Origin: Fistularia commersonii
Lineage: Eukaryota > Chordata > Actinopteri > Syngnathiformes > Fistulariidae
Direction of reading: 5' to 3'
Length of the DNA stretch: 64,000 nt
Assembly (NCBI GenBank): GCA_037954325.1
Contig: JBBMNZ010000006.1
Coordinates: forward strand, 272,501 to 336,500
This document shows, in pieces, positions 11,106 through 24,012 of the stretch. How positions within the stretch are numbered: position 1 is the stretch's first letter; every line of letters begins with the position of its first letter. The position numbers and the translations under genes are program-made. The notes under the pieces are model-generated. The model searched no databases and was not told where the DNA came from. It saw only the letters and a program-made list of their open reading frames with translations.

Positions 11106-14100
11106 ATGCTCCGCAGATCTTGCTCCAGCCTCGGCGTGAGGCGGCTGCCTGCGGCCGCGGGGCTCCGGCGGGTGGCCGCGGCACCGGGAGCGGACGTGGC
11201 ACCGGAGGTCCGGTGGGGCGTCGACCGGCGCGCCGCGTCCTCCGGCGGCTCGGCGGCGGTGGGAGTCAAGGCCCGGGCCATGGAGGAGCTGGGCGGCCCG
11301 GGGCTCCTCACCACCCTCTACTGGCTCTTCGTCAAGGGCTACTTCCAGACCACGCAGCAGATGCAGGTAGGGGACCGGGACCGGGACCGGGACCGGAAGT
11401 CCGCGGCGGATCGTCGCTGCGACCCGAATGCATGTCGCGACTGTCCGCGTGTTTGTGCGTGTTTTTCTGACGTTTCCTCCTCCAACAGCAGATCCCGCGT
11501 GGACTCCGGTGATCGTTCAATAACCTGATCGGTTCCGGTTTATCCAGACCCGTGTTCGTGTCTGTGGAGCGTTCTGTAACCAGAACCTTCTCACCAGGTT
11601 CTCACCAGAGAAGTTCCTCTGGTCCCGTTAGTCCCGGTGGTCCCGGTACCCGACCGAGCCCCGCTGCCCCCTCCCTGATCCCGGTCTCCGGTCAGATCTT
11701 GTCCCCTCGAATGTTCACAAGCGTTCAGGTCTGCGTCCTCACACGAGCCTGCCCGGGTCGCCATGGTAACGCCATCGCCGGTCCCACCGGTGCAGAACAC
11801 CGATGGTTCTCCACATCTGAAACATCCGGACCCGGTCCTGAGGAACGTGAGGAGACCTCCATGTTGTGGGGAACAGGATCTCCACCCTGTGGTTGAAACG
11901 TGGCTGAGATGTTGGTCAGGTCACCATGTTCTCCTGAAGTTCTGGACCAGGTCTTTCCAGACCGAGGAACAACGTGGGTCAGCGGCCACATGTTCTCCTC
12001 CGCTGGCTCTGGTTTGTCTGATGACAGCTGGAGGACCAGGATGACCCCGGCAGATCCCACGTCCTGGTCAACGTTTAACCAGACGTGAGGTCAGATGAGT
12101 ACTCCAGGCCAGACCTCCGCAGGACTTCTGTTTGTTCACCGTGGAACGAAGTTCTCCTTCAGAACTGGTGCAGACCAGTCACAGGACTGGACTGTGGTTA
12201 GCACTCAGGCTAAAGCTAACGGACTGTCCCTGGGAGAGGTTCCTCCGAGGTCACGCTTCTTAAATAAGAGGCGGTAAGTGGAATTAGAGGTTCTGAACAT
12301 GAAATGAGTGGTAGTTTAGATGTTCTAAACGCCTGTAAATGTAGAGAGCTAGTAACAACTAGGACTGATATGTTTATCAGCCATTAATAACGCCTGCACT
12401 CCAGTCCAATGAGGTACAGAGAAGCTCAATCTCACTGTTGTCCCCTTTATTAATGTCCAATCCCGTGAGGACTCGTAGGTTCTGCCAGGGTTCTGCGGTT
12501 CCTGCAGGTTCCACAAACTCGGTTGTTCCTTCAGCAGACCTGCCAGATTGAACGTTCCCGTGTGGTCCCATACCTACGGCAGTGACCGAGAGCAGGCGAA
12601 GGTCTGATCTGTGGTTTCCGCCGTCGGCTCTGGTTCTAGATCGAGCACAGTAAGATCTACGGGCCCCTGTGGAAGTCCAAGTACGGCCCCCTGGTGGTCG
12701 TCAACGTGGCCAGCGCCGAGCTGATCGAGCAGGTCCTCCGGCAGGAGGGGAGACACCCGGTCCGGACCGACATGCCCCACTGGAGGGGCTACAGGGAGCT
12801 GAGGAGCCACTCCAACGGACCTCTCACCGAGTAAGTTCTCTGCATCTCTGTCTCTGAACCAGAACCAGGTCTGTTCACATGCACAGGGAGTTCGGCTCTG
12901 GTTGAACATCGTACTTCCGGCTTACGTAAAGGTAAACAACTGGACCTCTGGACACGAGGACCAGGTCCAGATGCGAGTGCTCGACACGGTGCTCGAGGAG
13001 CTGCAAGGATTCATGAGGTCATCGGAGCGATGGCTTGTGAGAAGGAGCTGCTCCTGGTCTCCTGGTGCTCTGCACCTCCTTTCAGAGAGGAGAACCGGTC
13101 GTGTCCTGGTGTGCAGGGCCAGCAGTGATGTTCTTCGCAAGGACCCCGGAGGAGGAGGTCCTGGATAGAGGACAGTTTGGTGTCCAAGGTTCACTTCAGT
13201 CCTGATGGTCCGTTCCAGTGTACTCCTGTTCGATGGCTGAACGAAACCAGAAGGTCATGGAGGTGCAGAGAACAGACTGGGCCATTGCAGTGTAGAGCCG
13301 GACCAGCGGCTCCTGAGGCAGGTTGGACTTCCTGAGCTGGTGCAGAAAGGACATGCTCTTTTGGGCCTTTTCACACCATCCAGTGAGATGATGGACCCTG
13401 TAAACCTGCAGGTTCCTGCCAGTCCACAGTACTGTTCAGTATGGTCCTCCTCAAGTCATCTCCACAGTCTAGTGCGGTTTCAGCTCCAGGTTGTTTGGAC
13501 TGCACCGGAGGTGCTGGAGCTCCCGCCTGGATGCAGACCCGTCACCGTCTCCGATGAGACCGATGACCATCGTGTTGTTTGAGAACTTCAGGATCTTGAC
13601 AGATGGTCCTCTGAGGTGCAGTCATTGGTGTAGAAGTGCAGTTGGGGGAGTAGACAACCCTGGGGGCACCAACGCTGATTGTCAGGGGTTTGATGTGGAC
13701 TGTCCCAGCTTCCCTTGCTGCCTCCTGTCTGTCAAGAGGTTGGAGATCCACTGACAGGTGAAGGCTGGGACAGTTTGGTGCAGAGGACTTCATAGTGATG
13801 GTGGTGAATGCCAAACTGAGGTCCATGAGCAGAATCCTTGTATAGATCCCTGGGGAGTCTAGATGTTGGCTGCATCCTCCACCGACATTTGCTCGATTGG
13901 CAAACCGTAGGGGGTCCACAGGGGACCTGCGATGTCCTTCAGGCGGGACAACTCCAGCCACACAGATACAGGCAGTCATTTTGTTGTCCTTTCGGTGGGG
14001 GATTCCTCTGAGGCAGGAGGGGATTCCACAAAGCCCTGGGCCTGAAGCCTTCCTGCTCTTCTGTCTTTTGAAGAGCTGGCTCACGTCCTCCTCTTGGATC

Positions 14101-17100
14101 CTGCATGATGGTGATTTACACGTCTACATTGTTTCTTATCTGCTTCGAGTAGCTTTCTGAGTTTAGAGATGAACCAGGGTTTGTTGTTGTTGTTCTGCAC
14201 TGACTTGTCCTGACAGTACTTGATCTGCCCTCGCCACCTCAGAAGAAAACCACAAGCCAACACATGCTCCGTCTCTGAACAGGAGTTCATCTGCTGAAAC
14301 ACAAGGCTGGTTCTGTTTGAGGTTTCTGGCAACCATCTCATGGATTGAAACGCGAAGATCACAAAGGAATGTTGGGTTGACCTCTCTGAGGCTGGGGCTC
14401 TGCCAGGAGAACATCTGTCTGGGTTTGAAATCAAAATGGACCTGTGAACCCTGGTGGAACCATCCTCACGAGGGTCCTCCAGGGTTCGGGTTCGGGTCGA
14501 GATGGGACTGCTGACGCCGGCGTGGCGGGTCTTCTCCCCCTGGGTAAGGTTTCAAATCTTTCTCCTCAAGGCTTGTTGCTGTGCAGAGGGAACATTTCCA
14601 GTGTGTACATGTGCAGAGAGGACCGATGCGCCCGCAGTTTCTGGAAGCTGATTGGCTCCGGTGACTTCCTGTCTGCAGGATGGGTCCCGAGTGGCAGCGA
14701 ATCCGCAGCATCCTGAACCCCCGCATGCTGATCCCCAAACACGTCTCGTCCTACACCAACACCATCAACGCCGTGGTGACGGACTTCATAGACCGGTTGT
14801 CCATGCTGAGGGACAGGGGCGGCGGGGGGGTCCTGGTCAACAACCTGACAGAGGAGCTCTACAATTTTGCTTTTGAAGGTCAGCAAGGACGAACCACTGT
14901 GAGGAAGGGTAGGGTTCTTATCTCCTGAGACAGTCTGTGCCAGAAGAACACGAGAGGGTGCAGAAGCTGTGCTTTGTCTTGGACCAAGAGGTATTTCCAA
15001 GGCAAGATGTCCTCCTACGGGGACATTGTGTCTCCTCTCCTGTTGCAGCACTGGATAACATGGTGTCACATGTCATCAGCATCTCTTTGCTAACTTCTTA
15101 ATGCTAACATCCCCATGTTAACATCCATGTTCTAGCATCCCTTTGCTATCATGCCATTGCTAACATCCCCATGTTAACATCCATGTTCTAGCATCCCTTT
15201 GCTAACATGCCACTGCTAACATCCCCATGTTAACATCCATGTTCTAGCATCCCTTTGCTAACATGCCATTGCTAACATCCCCATGTTAACATCAATGTTC
15301 TAGCATCCCTTTGCTAACATGCCATTGCTAACATCCTTGGTCTAGCATCCCTTTGCTAACATTCTAGTGCCAACATCTCCATGCTAATATCCCAGTGTTG
15401 ACGTCCCTTTGCTAACATGCCATGGCTAACATTCTAAGATGTTCCCCTTAAGTCCACACAAGAGCTGCTAAGAAGTGCTATCAGCCCATCAGGGTTTACG
15501 GTGTGTCATTAAAGCCTCGGCCAATCCCGTGCCGCCATGTCACCCGCTGTGACATCATTAGTCTCAGGTTCAAGGCCGTTCCACGACCTTCAGCAGAGAC
15601 CGTCGGTCCTCGGGTCGACAGGGTAGATGTTCCGCAAGGGTTTGAAGGTCCAACCGGTCGGTCGGTCAGGAGGTGGAACGGCAGAACTTAAGAACTCGGA
15701 GGGTTCCTCCTCCTCCGATGAGAACCCCCGTCAGGAGAAGACCTCCCTTGTAGTGACCCCCTTCTGTCGGTGACCCCAGGGATCTGCTCGGTTCTGTTCG
15801 AGACCCGGATGGGCTGCATAAATCAGGAGGTTCCGGAGGAGACCCGGAAGTTCATCTCGTCGGTGGGTGAGATGTTCCGCCTGTCCCAGCTTCTGATCCT
15901 GTTCCCCCGCCCCCTCTGGCCTCTGCTGCCCATCTGGAGGCGCTTCGTGGACATCTGGGATCATCTCTTCAAAGTCTGTGAGTCACCTTCCCGCTGGCCC
16001 CCGCGGGTCCACGGTTCGGGTCCAAGGTTGAAGGACTTCGTCTGGAGACCAGGGGTACGAGGAGGTGTGTGACGCCGTGCTTGTCCCGGGCGCAGCGGAG
16101 GAGCTGGTGCGCCGCAAGATCGAGGAGATCCAGAAGAAGGTGCGGGACAAGCGGGAGGTGGAAGGGGCCTACTTGACCCACCTGCTGCTCGGCGAGAAGA
16201 TGACCCTGAGCGAGGTCCTGGGGAGCATCACGGAGCTGCTGCTGGCCGGAGTGGACACGGTGAGGAGCCTCGGACCGCCGGACCCTCCCTGGGGGGGGAC
16301 GCCCGCGTGGATCCAGGATCTGTGGATCCGGGATCTGTGGATCCAGGATCTGTGCCCACAGACGGCGTCACCACGCCCAGCCTCTTCTCACCCCTCTGAA
16401 GGACGCCAGAGGTGGAGGAGGTGGTGGAGGAGGTGGTGGAGGTGGAGGCGTCAGGACGCTCTCTGTCTGCACAGACGTCCACTGGACGCTCGCTGGCTGG
16501 AAACTAAACTCTTTTATTTACTTATTACAGCTTTTAAATCACATCATTTAGAAGGAAAACATCACGTCCTCTTTTAGACGAGGACCTGTGTGTGTGTGTG
16601 TGTGTCTGTGTGTGTGTGTCTGTGTGTGTGTATATCCATGTGTGTGTGTTTTATCTGAATGTGTGTATGTGTGTTTTTTTATTTGTGCATATGTGTTGTT
16701 TTTTGGTTGTTTTTATGTGTGTGAATGTATATATTTGTGTGTGTGTTTCTTTGTGTATGTGTGTGTATTTGTGCGCATGTTTTTGTGTGGTTTTTTTCTG
16801 TTTATGTATGAGTGTATGGCCATGTGTGTGTTTATTTGTGAGTGTGGGTATGTGTGTGTGTGTGTGGTTCTTTTGCATGTTTTTATGTGTGAGTGTGTTT
16901 TTGTGTATGTGTGTTTCTTGTGCATGTTTCTATGTGTGAGTGTATATCTGTGTGTGTGATTATTTGTGAGTGTGTGTTTTATCTGTGCATGTGTGTTTGT
17001 GTGTTATTTTGGTTGTTTTTATGTGTGTTTTTTTTTTTTGTTTATGAGTGTATAGCCGTGTGTGTGTTTATTTGTGTGTGTGTGTGTGTGTGTGTGTGTT

Positions 17101-17945
17101 TCTTTTGCATGTTTTTATGTATGAGTGTATATCTGTGTGTGTGTTTTTGTGTGTGTGTTTTCTTTTGCATGTTTCAATGTGTGAGTGTATATCTGTGTGT
17201 GTGGTATTATATGTGTGTGTGTGTGTGTTTTATCTGTGCATGTGTGTCATTTTGGTTGTTTTTATGTGTGTTTTTGTGTTTATGTATGAGTGTATGTCCG
17301 TGTGTGTGTTTTTACTTGTGTTTCCTGTGTGTGTGTCTCAGACCTCCAACACCATCTCCTGGTCCTTGTACCGGCTGTCCCTCCAGCCTGAGATCCAGGA
17401 TCAGCTCCACCAGGAGGTGTGGAGTGTGTGCGGCGGTCTGAAGATCCCCTCCAGCGAGGACCTGGCCCGCATGCCCTTCCTGAAGGCCGTCGTCAAGGAG
17501 ACGCTCCGGTAACTCCGGTCGCCCCGAGGGACCCCCTTCTGGTCCGGGAGAGGTGTAGTCCTGTCAGTGCTCGGGGTTCACCGCTAGCTTCGGGGTGCAG
17601 AGCCGTCACACGGGAGTGATGATGTCATCCAGCTGTGGAACCGGACCCTGGACAGAAGGTCTGGACCAGAAGCACCGGGTCGGAGGAACACCCGCGAGGC
17701 AGGTCGCCCTGCCTTCGGAGAATCCTGGCGGCTCTGTTAGCACGTTAGCTTAGCAAGCAGAGGAAAGAGCCCGGGGGTGCGACGGTCGGCCCGGTGGACC
17801 CGCAGAACCTGGTCTGGGATCAACCCGTTGTTGATTTACCAGAAGATGTTCTCCTCGCGCTGATGGTCCTGCAGGAGGTCCAGGACGGAACGCAGAGTTC
17901 CTGAGGTTCAAGACAAACTGTCCCTGCGGAACAGGTCAACCATTG

Positions 17946-17994
<49 letters not shown>

Positions 17995-19618
17995 ACATGT
18001 TCCAGGCTGTACCCGGTTGTCCCAGGAAATGCCCGGGTCACCGTGGACGACGAGATCGTGGTAGGAGGCTATCTCTTCCCTAAGAAGGTGAGGAGTTCGT
18101 TCACGGGTCGGCCGGAGCCGGGTCTCGGTCTAGAACCTGACCCGGTTCTGGTCCGGACCCCCGTCTCCCCCGCAGACGCTGTTCCACCTGTGCCACTACT
18201 GCGTGTCCCACGACGAGTCGGTGTTCCCGGAGCCCGGACGCTTCCTGCCGCAGCGCTGGCTCCGCGGCGGCCGGCAGACCGAGCACCACCCCTTCGGTTC
18301 CGTGCCCTTCGGCTTCGGGATCCGGGCCTGTTTGGGCCGCCGGGTGGCCGAGCTGGAGATGTACCTGCTGCTGTCCAGGGTGAGGGCCGGGAGTGTGCCC
18401 GGGTACTGGTCCGTTCAGAGAGGAGACAAGGCGCTCCCTTCAGACCCATCAGATGATCTGGTCCAATGTGGTCTACGTCCGGTTGACCGTGGTTCAAATC
18501 TGGTCCACATCTGGTCCTAGAAGGTCCATATTTAGTCCAACATGGTCCACTTTTTGTAAACCATTGTTCAAATCTTGCCCACCTCTGGTCCACATGATCC
18601 ACCTTTGGGTCCTTCTGGCTCAAACGTGGACTCTAACTTGTACTAGCAGTGGACCGGAGGCTGGATTGAAGAGTACTGACCGATGACATACTTCCCATAC
18701 TACAATTACTATACTATTGGTACTATTACTAGTACTGAGGCTTTTGCTGAGAGGAGCAGTAAAGTCATCAGAGTAGAAGCGTTCCTCATCAGTACCACCA
18801 GCACCCCTACTGGACTTTATGTACCCTGTGTACTCTGTGTACCCCATGTACCCCGTGTACTCTGTGTACCCTGTGTACCCTGTGTACCCGTCTACCCCGT
18901 GTACCCTGTGCACCCCGTCTACCCCATGTACCCCATGTACCCCGTGTACCCTGTGTACCCCGTGAACCCCGTGTACCCCGTCTACCCTGTGTACCCCGTG
19001 TACCCTGTGTACCCCATCTACCCCATCTACCCTGTGTACCCCGTCTACTCTGTGTACCCCGTGTACCCTGTGTACCCCATCTACCCCATCTACCCTGTGC
19101 ACCCCGTGTACCCCATGTACCCTGTGTACCCCGTCTACCCCATCTACCCTGTGTACCCCGTCTACCCTGTGTACCCCATCTACCCCATCTACCCTGTGTA
19201 CCCCGTCTACCCTGTGTACCCCGTGTACCCTGTGTACCCCATCTACCCCATCTACCCTGTGCACCCCGTGTACCCCATGTACCCTGTGTACCCCATCTAC
19301 CCTGTCTACCCCGTCTACCCCATGTACCCTGTATACCCCGTCTACCCCTTTTTTACTCCGTCTACCCCGTCTACCCTGTGTACCCTGTGTACTCTGTATC
19401 GTGATGGTGGGTCGTACCGGGCTGGTGGTCCTGAGTGTCTCCAGGAGCTTCCAAAGTATGATGGGATGTAAGTGTAGCTCTTGTCTGTGTCCCAGCTGAT
19501 CCAGAGGTACGAGGTGAGGCCGGACCCCGCGGGGACCCGGGTGGAACCCATCACCAGAACCCTGCTGTGCCCGGCTCAGCCCATCAACCTGCGGTTCCTG
19601 GAGCGCCGCGCCCAGTAG
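11106..19618 (+). CDS. cyp27a: Mitochondrial cytochrome P450, CYP27A family, 9 exons, 529 aa
   Basis: CYP27A enzymes are inner-membrane mitochondrial P450s, fed electrons by adrenodoxin, that hydroxylate the sterol side chain (C-27) for bile-acid and oxysterol synthesis; some also 25-hydroxylate vitamin D. Exons: 11106-11366, 12640-12830, 14679-14878, 15780-15977, 16096-16259, 17342-17508, 18006-18087, 18176-18379, 19496-19618; phases agree. The N-terminus (MLRRSCSSLGVRR...) is arginine-rich like a mitochondrial presequence. The I-helix AGVDTT is at about 334-339, the ExxR motif ETLR at 391-394, and the haem loop FGFGIRACLGRR carries Cys473. All catalytic landmarks are intact. Similarity is best to fish CYP27A1-like proteins (KIYGPLWKSKYG, RQEG, SHDESVFPEP, INLRFLERR). 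CYP27B1 is the alternative, CYP27C1 less likely. Introns are loaded with satellites and one LINE remnant. Confidence 0.88.
12920..14435 (-). mobile_element. Decayed non-LTR retrotransposon (L2/CR1-like RT), antisense in cyp27a intron 2
   Basis: Read on the minus strand with frame changes, this matches the order of a fish LINE polymerase. First the pre-RT linker (NNNKPWFISKLRKL, about 14165), then RKASGP, then SPVDPLRFANRAN, then a YTRILLMDLSLAFTTI segment corresponding to the catalytic FxDFSSAFNTI block. The post-catalytic ISVGAPRVVYSP and thumb segment LHQLRKSNLPQEPLVRLYTAM follow near 13280-13370. Stops and frameshifts make it non-functional. The ends are approximate and no target-site duplication was identified. 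Confidence 0.75.
15100..15440. repeat. ~56-bp minisatellite in cyp27a intron 3
   Basis: Tandem units of the type catccctttgctaacatgc / cattgctaacatccccatg / ttaacatccatgttctag, about five copies that diverge rightwards. Confidence 0.85.
16588..17338. repeat. GT-rich degenerate satellite filling cyp27a intron 5
   Basis: About 750 bases of (GT)n broken by ttt, atg and gagtgtat phrases, running to the exon 6 acceptor (tgtgtctcag|ACC). A larger unit (tttgcatgtttttatgtgtgagtgtat) recurs at roughly 16870, 16918, 17105 and 17166. Confidence 0.9.
17949..17992. repeat. (GT)n microsatellite before cyp27a exon 7
   Basis: GT run ending 13 bases before the acceptor of the exon starting at 18006. Confidence 0.95.
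18820..19390. repeat. 15-bp-period minisatellite in cyp27a intron 8
   Basis: About 36 copies of tgtaccccgtctacc and variants (ccatctacc, ctgtgtacc). Because the unit is a multiple of three, the array reads as an open Y-P-V/I frame on the plus strand and V-D-G-V-H-R on the minus strand. Neither is a gene. Confidence 0.95.
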
Positions 19619-20106
19619 GGGGCGCCAGCGCTGCCCTCTGACCTGCCGCCGGGACGTTCCACGTGGAACCCGGTTCTACTGTTTGGATTCCGTGGCTCCT
19701 CCTGGACTCCTCCCGGCTCCTCTTGGGTTTCTCTTTTGGAACCGGAACGAACCGGCAGAAGAATCCTCCGTCCGAAGGACCTCCTCCTGCGGGAGGTCCT
19801 GCTCCTCCAACAGAAGAGCCCCGCTCCCCCTGCAGGAGGTGCAAGGACCTCCTCCAGAAGACCCCTCGCCCTCTCCGGAGGTCCCCCTACCCGTCCCGCA
19901 GGAGCCGCCCGAGGTTACCATGTTTGTCGGGGACCCGAGCGAGCGTCCACAGAGGAGCTCCGACCCAAAGAGCAGCCGGAAGCGACACCAGGGGTTCCGG
20001 CGTGACCCCGTCCTGCGGAGGAGAAGCAGCTCCTGCAGGTCCCGGCCGGACCTGGACGGACGCTTCCTGTGAGGAGACATGTAGTCCCGCGCAAAGACAA
20101 GCCAAA

Positions 20107-20112
20107 AATAAA
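20107..20112 (+). terminator. cyp27a: cyp27a polyadenylation signal
   Basis: AATAAA about 490 bases after the P450 stop codon; the first such hexamer downstream. Confidence 0.65.
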
Positions 20113-20593
20113 AGGTGACTCCAAAACCCTGCTCACTTCCTGTTCTTCATGTCACGCCCGCCCCCCCGTGGACGCACGCGGTACCGCACCCTTGTACTTG
20201 TCCGATTGATCGGTCGCCCGGAACCCGGGTGTGTAGTAGTTAGTGGTGTTAACCTGTTAACCATGTCGATCGACTTCCTGTGAAGGAAGCTTCCAGGAGC
20301 CAATCACAAGCCACCGTTCGACTTCAACGAGCACGCAAGCGAACCTCCACGTCTCACTGCAGAGCACGAAGGCGTGCGTGCATGCGCGTGCGCGTGGATT
20401 TTCCACGGTGTCGTCCCGCTCTCCTCCCGGTGTGAGCGCGCGCGTCCCGGGTTCTCCTTCCGGCGCGCACGTGGGCGGGCCCGCCGGAGGTGGAGGTCCT
20501 CCAGCCCCCAGAGCGACGACAAGTTTCGTCCACGCAGAAGAACCTCCGCCCTCCCGCACGAGCCATTCCGTGAACGTCCGGTCCCGCGTGAAC
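20113..20593 (+). promoter_or_regulatory. slc15a2: cyp27a-slc15a2 intergenic region and slc15a2 promoter/5' UTR
   Basis: This 480-base gap becomes CpG-rich from about 20340 up to the slc15a2 start, with many GCGCG and GCGTGC phrases but no obvious TATA box. It resembles a CpG-island promoter; the start site cannot be placed by eye. Confidence 0.45.
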
Positions 20594-21041
20594 ATGTCCA
20601 CGGGCGCAGGCGCAGAGGAGGCGGAGCCGGAGGTTCGGACCCGGACCCGCTCGGCTCCGAGACCGAGCACCGGACCGACCGACACCCCGGTAAGAAGCCG
20701 CAACCCGACCTCCGGACCCGCGAGGACGCGCTTATTACGCGTTTATTACACTTTCACATCTAATTACACTCATTAGTCGGTAAATAATTGCACGTTTATT
20801 AGTTTTCATGCACGATTATTCAGTCATGACGGTTAATACACTTATTAATGGGTTATAACACAGTTATTACAGTGTTATAACATCCGGTAAGACTGTAATT
20901 AAACTGTTATTACACTCATTACTCAGCAAGTTATCACACTTTTATTAGTTTTACTGATTCATGTCTCGCCGGATGATTTCCTGCAGTCGGACACACTTGT
21001 AGCCGGACTCCTGCAGGTCCACTGAGGTCCACCACCTGTAG

Positions 21042-21118
<77 letters not shown>

Positions 21119-23952
21119 TGATCTTGGGCTCTTTGCTTCCAGAAGCTCTGCGGCACCAACTACCCCGCCAGCATCTGCTTCATCGTGGTCAACGAGTTCT
21201 GCGAGCGCTTCTCCTACTATGGCATGAAAGGTGGGTCGGCGCCGGGTCGCCATGGAAACGCAGGAAGGATCAGCCAATTATTCTGATGTTCGTGTTCTCA
21301 CAATCCAATGATCGCTCGCCGCACGGGCGGAACAGGGTTCACCTGATCCGAACCGTCCCGTGATCGCCCCGATCCGGACGATCGATCGATGAGCCGGAGT
21401 CATGTGACCTCGCTGACGGTCACATGACTCCGCAGGTGGAGGAGGAAGTCACCGGAGGGAAACAACAAGAGGGCGGATTCATCGGCCGATCAGATAAGGA
21501 CAGTTAAGATAAGATAAGATAAGAACAACTTTATTTATCACGAAGGAAATTGTTGTGCCAGAGTTTCAAGTAAAACATAACAATAATAGATAATAGTAGG
21601 AAGGAGGGAGAATAAGAAATACAATAAGATATAAAGTGTCAAGGTTAAGGCTATCAAGTGTTTTAAGGTCTTAATACAAAGATTTGAAGATTCCCTTCGG
21701 CTGAAGGAAGAGGAATTAAAAAGTCTGATAGCCTCAGGTAGGAAAGACAAGATGCAATAAGGATAAGGGAGGGACAAGGAAGGGAACTGACAGGTAGACA
21801 GAATGGAGAGCCGTAAAGAGAGTCATACAAGGTACGAGAAGGTGAGGTGAGGCGAGGTCAAGTCAGCCGAGTCACGTGAAGGAACGTCGGAGAAGATGAG
21901 GTGAGGGAATGAGGGTTGAGCACAAGGAAGGTACGACCCAAAGTCAAGTGGAGAAGAGTTAAGTAGAGTAAGACAAGCTGAGGTCAAGAAAGGTCAACTC
22001 GGGGTTACCAAAATAAAGTCAAGTGGAGAAGAGTTAAGTAGAGTAAGACAAGCTGAGGTCAAGAAAGGTCAACTCGGGGTTACCAAAATAAAGTCAAGTG
22101 GAGAAGAGTTAAGTAGAGTAAGACAAGCTGAGGTCAAGAAAGGTCAACTCGGGGTTACCAAAATAAAGTCAAGTGGAGAAGAGTTAAGTAGAGTAAGACA
22201 AGCTAAGGTAATATTGGTTAAGGTAAGGCCAAGAAAGGTCAATTCAGGGTTACCAAAGTCAAGTGGAGAAGAGTTAAGTACCTCAGATGAAGTAAGGTCT
22301 TGTGGGTTAACAGAAGGTGAGGGAAGATCAAGTGAGGCATCACATGGAAAGTAAACTAGAGGAACGTACACTAAGATGAGGAACAGAATGAGGATTAAGG
22401 TAAGGGTGAAGAAGAGGAACCTGCAGCGGAGCTCCTCCAAACATGTACGGACAACAATGTGACTCAGAGGTGTTTTTGTGTACTTGCACTTCTATGAGTG
22501 TTTTTTGTTAAACAGTAGTTTTAGTTACTTCCCTTTCCCTCTGGAGTACTTTCAGTCAGTCACTACAGAACCAGAGAAGAAGCTCCTGATTATCATCTGC
22601 ACTAAATACATCAAACGTATGAAGTACATGAAGTACATTTAGTGTGGGAAACACATTAGATACTGCATCATGGATTTATAGCCCCAAGGTACACCAATTG
22701 CATGTAGTACATAGAATGCGCAAGATGCACTCCACCCCTAAAGTCCATAAGCCGCACGAGGAACCGGAAAGAGTACTTGCTACTTGGCCGAAAGTAGGTC
22801 AAAGACCTCGTGATGCCAGTTGGAGTAGAAGTACTCAGAGTACTGCTGTCGTCCTCCAGCTGTGCTGACGCTGTACTTCCTCACGTACCTGCACTGGGAC
22901 CAGGACTTGTCCACCGCCGTCTACCACGCCTTCAGCAGCCTCTGCTACTTCACCCCCATCCTGGGGGCGCTCATCGCCGACTCATGGCTGGGAAAGTTCA
23001 AGTGAGCCCCCCGACCCCCTCGACCCTCCGCCCGGTGGTCTACAGGTGTGCCCCCCTGGGAAGAGGTACTTTTCTAAGCCTCTCCCGCTTTCCTGCCGAA
23101 CAGAACCATCGTCTACCTGTCCATCGTCTACGTAATCGGACACTTGGTGAAGTCGGTCGGGGCCATTCCTACTGTGGGCAACAGTGACGTGCACGTGTAA
23201 GCGACTCAGCCAAAGTGGTCCAGGTTCACGTCCTACTCCGGATCCGCTAACAGGTGGGTTGGGTTCTGCAGAGTCCTGTCCATGGTGGGTCTGGTCCTCA
23301 TCGCTCTCGGCACCGGAGGGATCAAACCCTGCGTTGCCGCCTTCGGAGGAGACCAGTTCGACGAGCAGAATGTGAGAACCTTGTTTTTCTCCGTCAGACA
23401 AAGGAGAAAGTGCTCTGGTACCTTACGCCAGAAAATCCAGTTAAGATACTCTATTCATTTACCAAAGTACACAAAGAGAAGTATCATCAGTACTGAAAGA
23501 GTCCAAAGTACTCAGCCATTATGCAGATGATACCGTGCTTTACTGAAGTCTTGTTTTTATGAATGAGGATCTTCATGCTCCACCGGTTGTGTGAAACCCT
23601 GGTGGAACCCTGGTGGAACCCAAGGTCCACGTTCCTCAGCAGAGTCTGTAACTAACAGCCGGCTGGGGTTGTTCTGCGCTCTGTCCTGCTCCAGATCCAG
23701 GAGAGGCAGAAGTTCTTCTCCATCTTCTACATATCCATCAATGCGGGGAGCTTGCTGTCCACCGTCATCACACCTGTCCTGAGAGGTGAGACTCCGCCTC
23801 CTCCTCCTCTGAGGCCAATCACGTATCACACAGCCACGATCTCACTCCTGATTGGCTCTCGCAGGCGACGTTCAGTGTTTCGGCGCTGACTGTTACGCCC
23901 TGGCCTTCGGTGTCCCTGCCGCTCTGATGGTTGTGGCTCTAGGTGGGTGTGT

Positions 23953-24012
<60 letters not shown>

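Noticed and set aside
13542..14084. 180-codon minus-strand frame as a host gene
   Set aside because: Its blocks match a reverse transcriptase in decayed form; it is a retrotransposon remnant.
18683..19471. 262-codon Tyr-Pro-rich open frame
   Set aside because: Arises from a 15-bp minisatellite inside a P450 intron; the opposite strand is also open for 214 codons.
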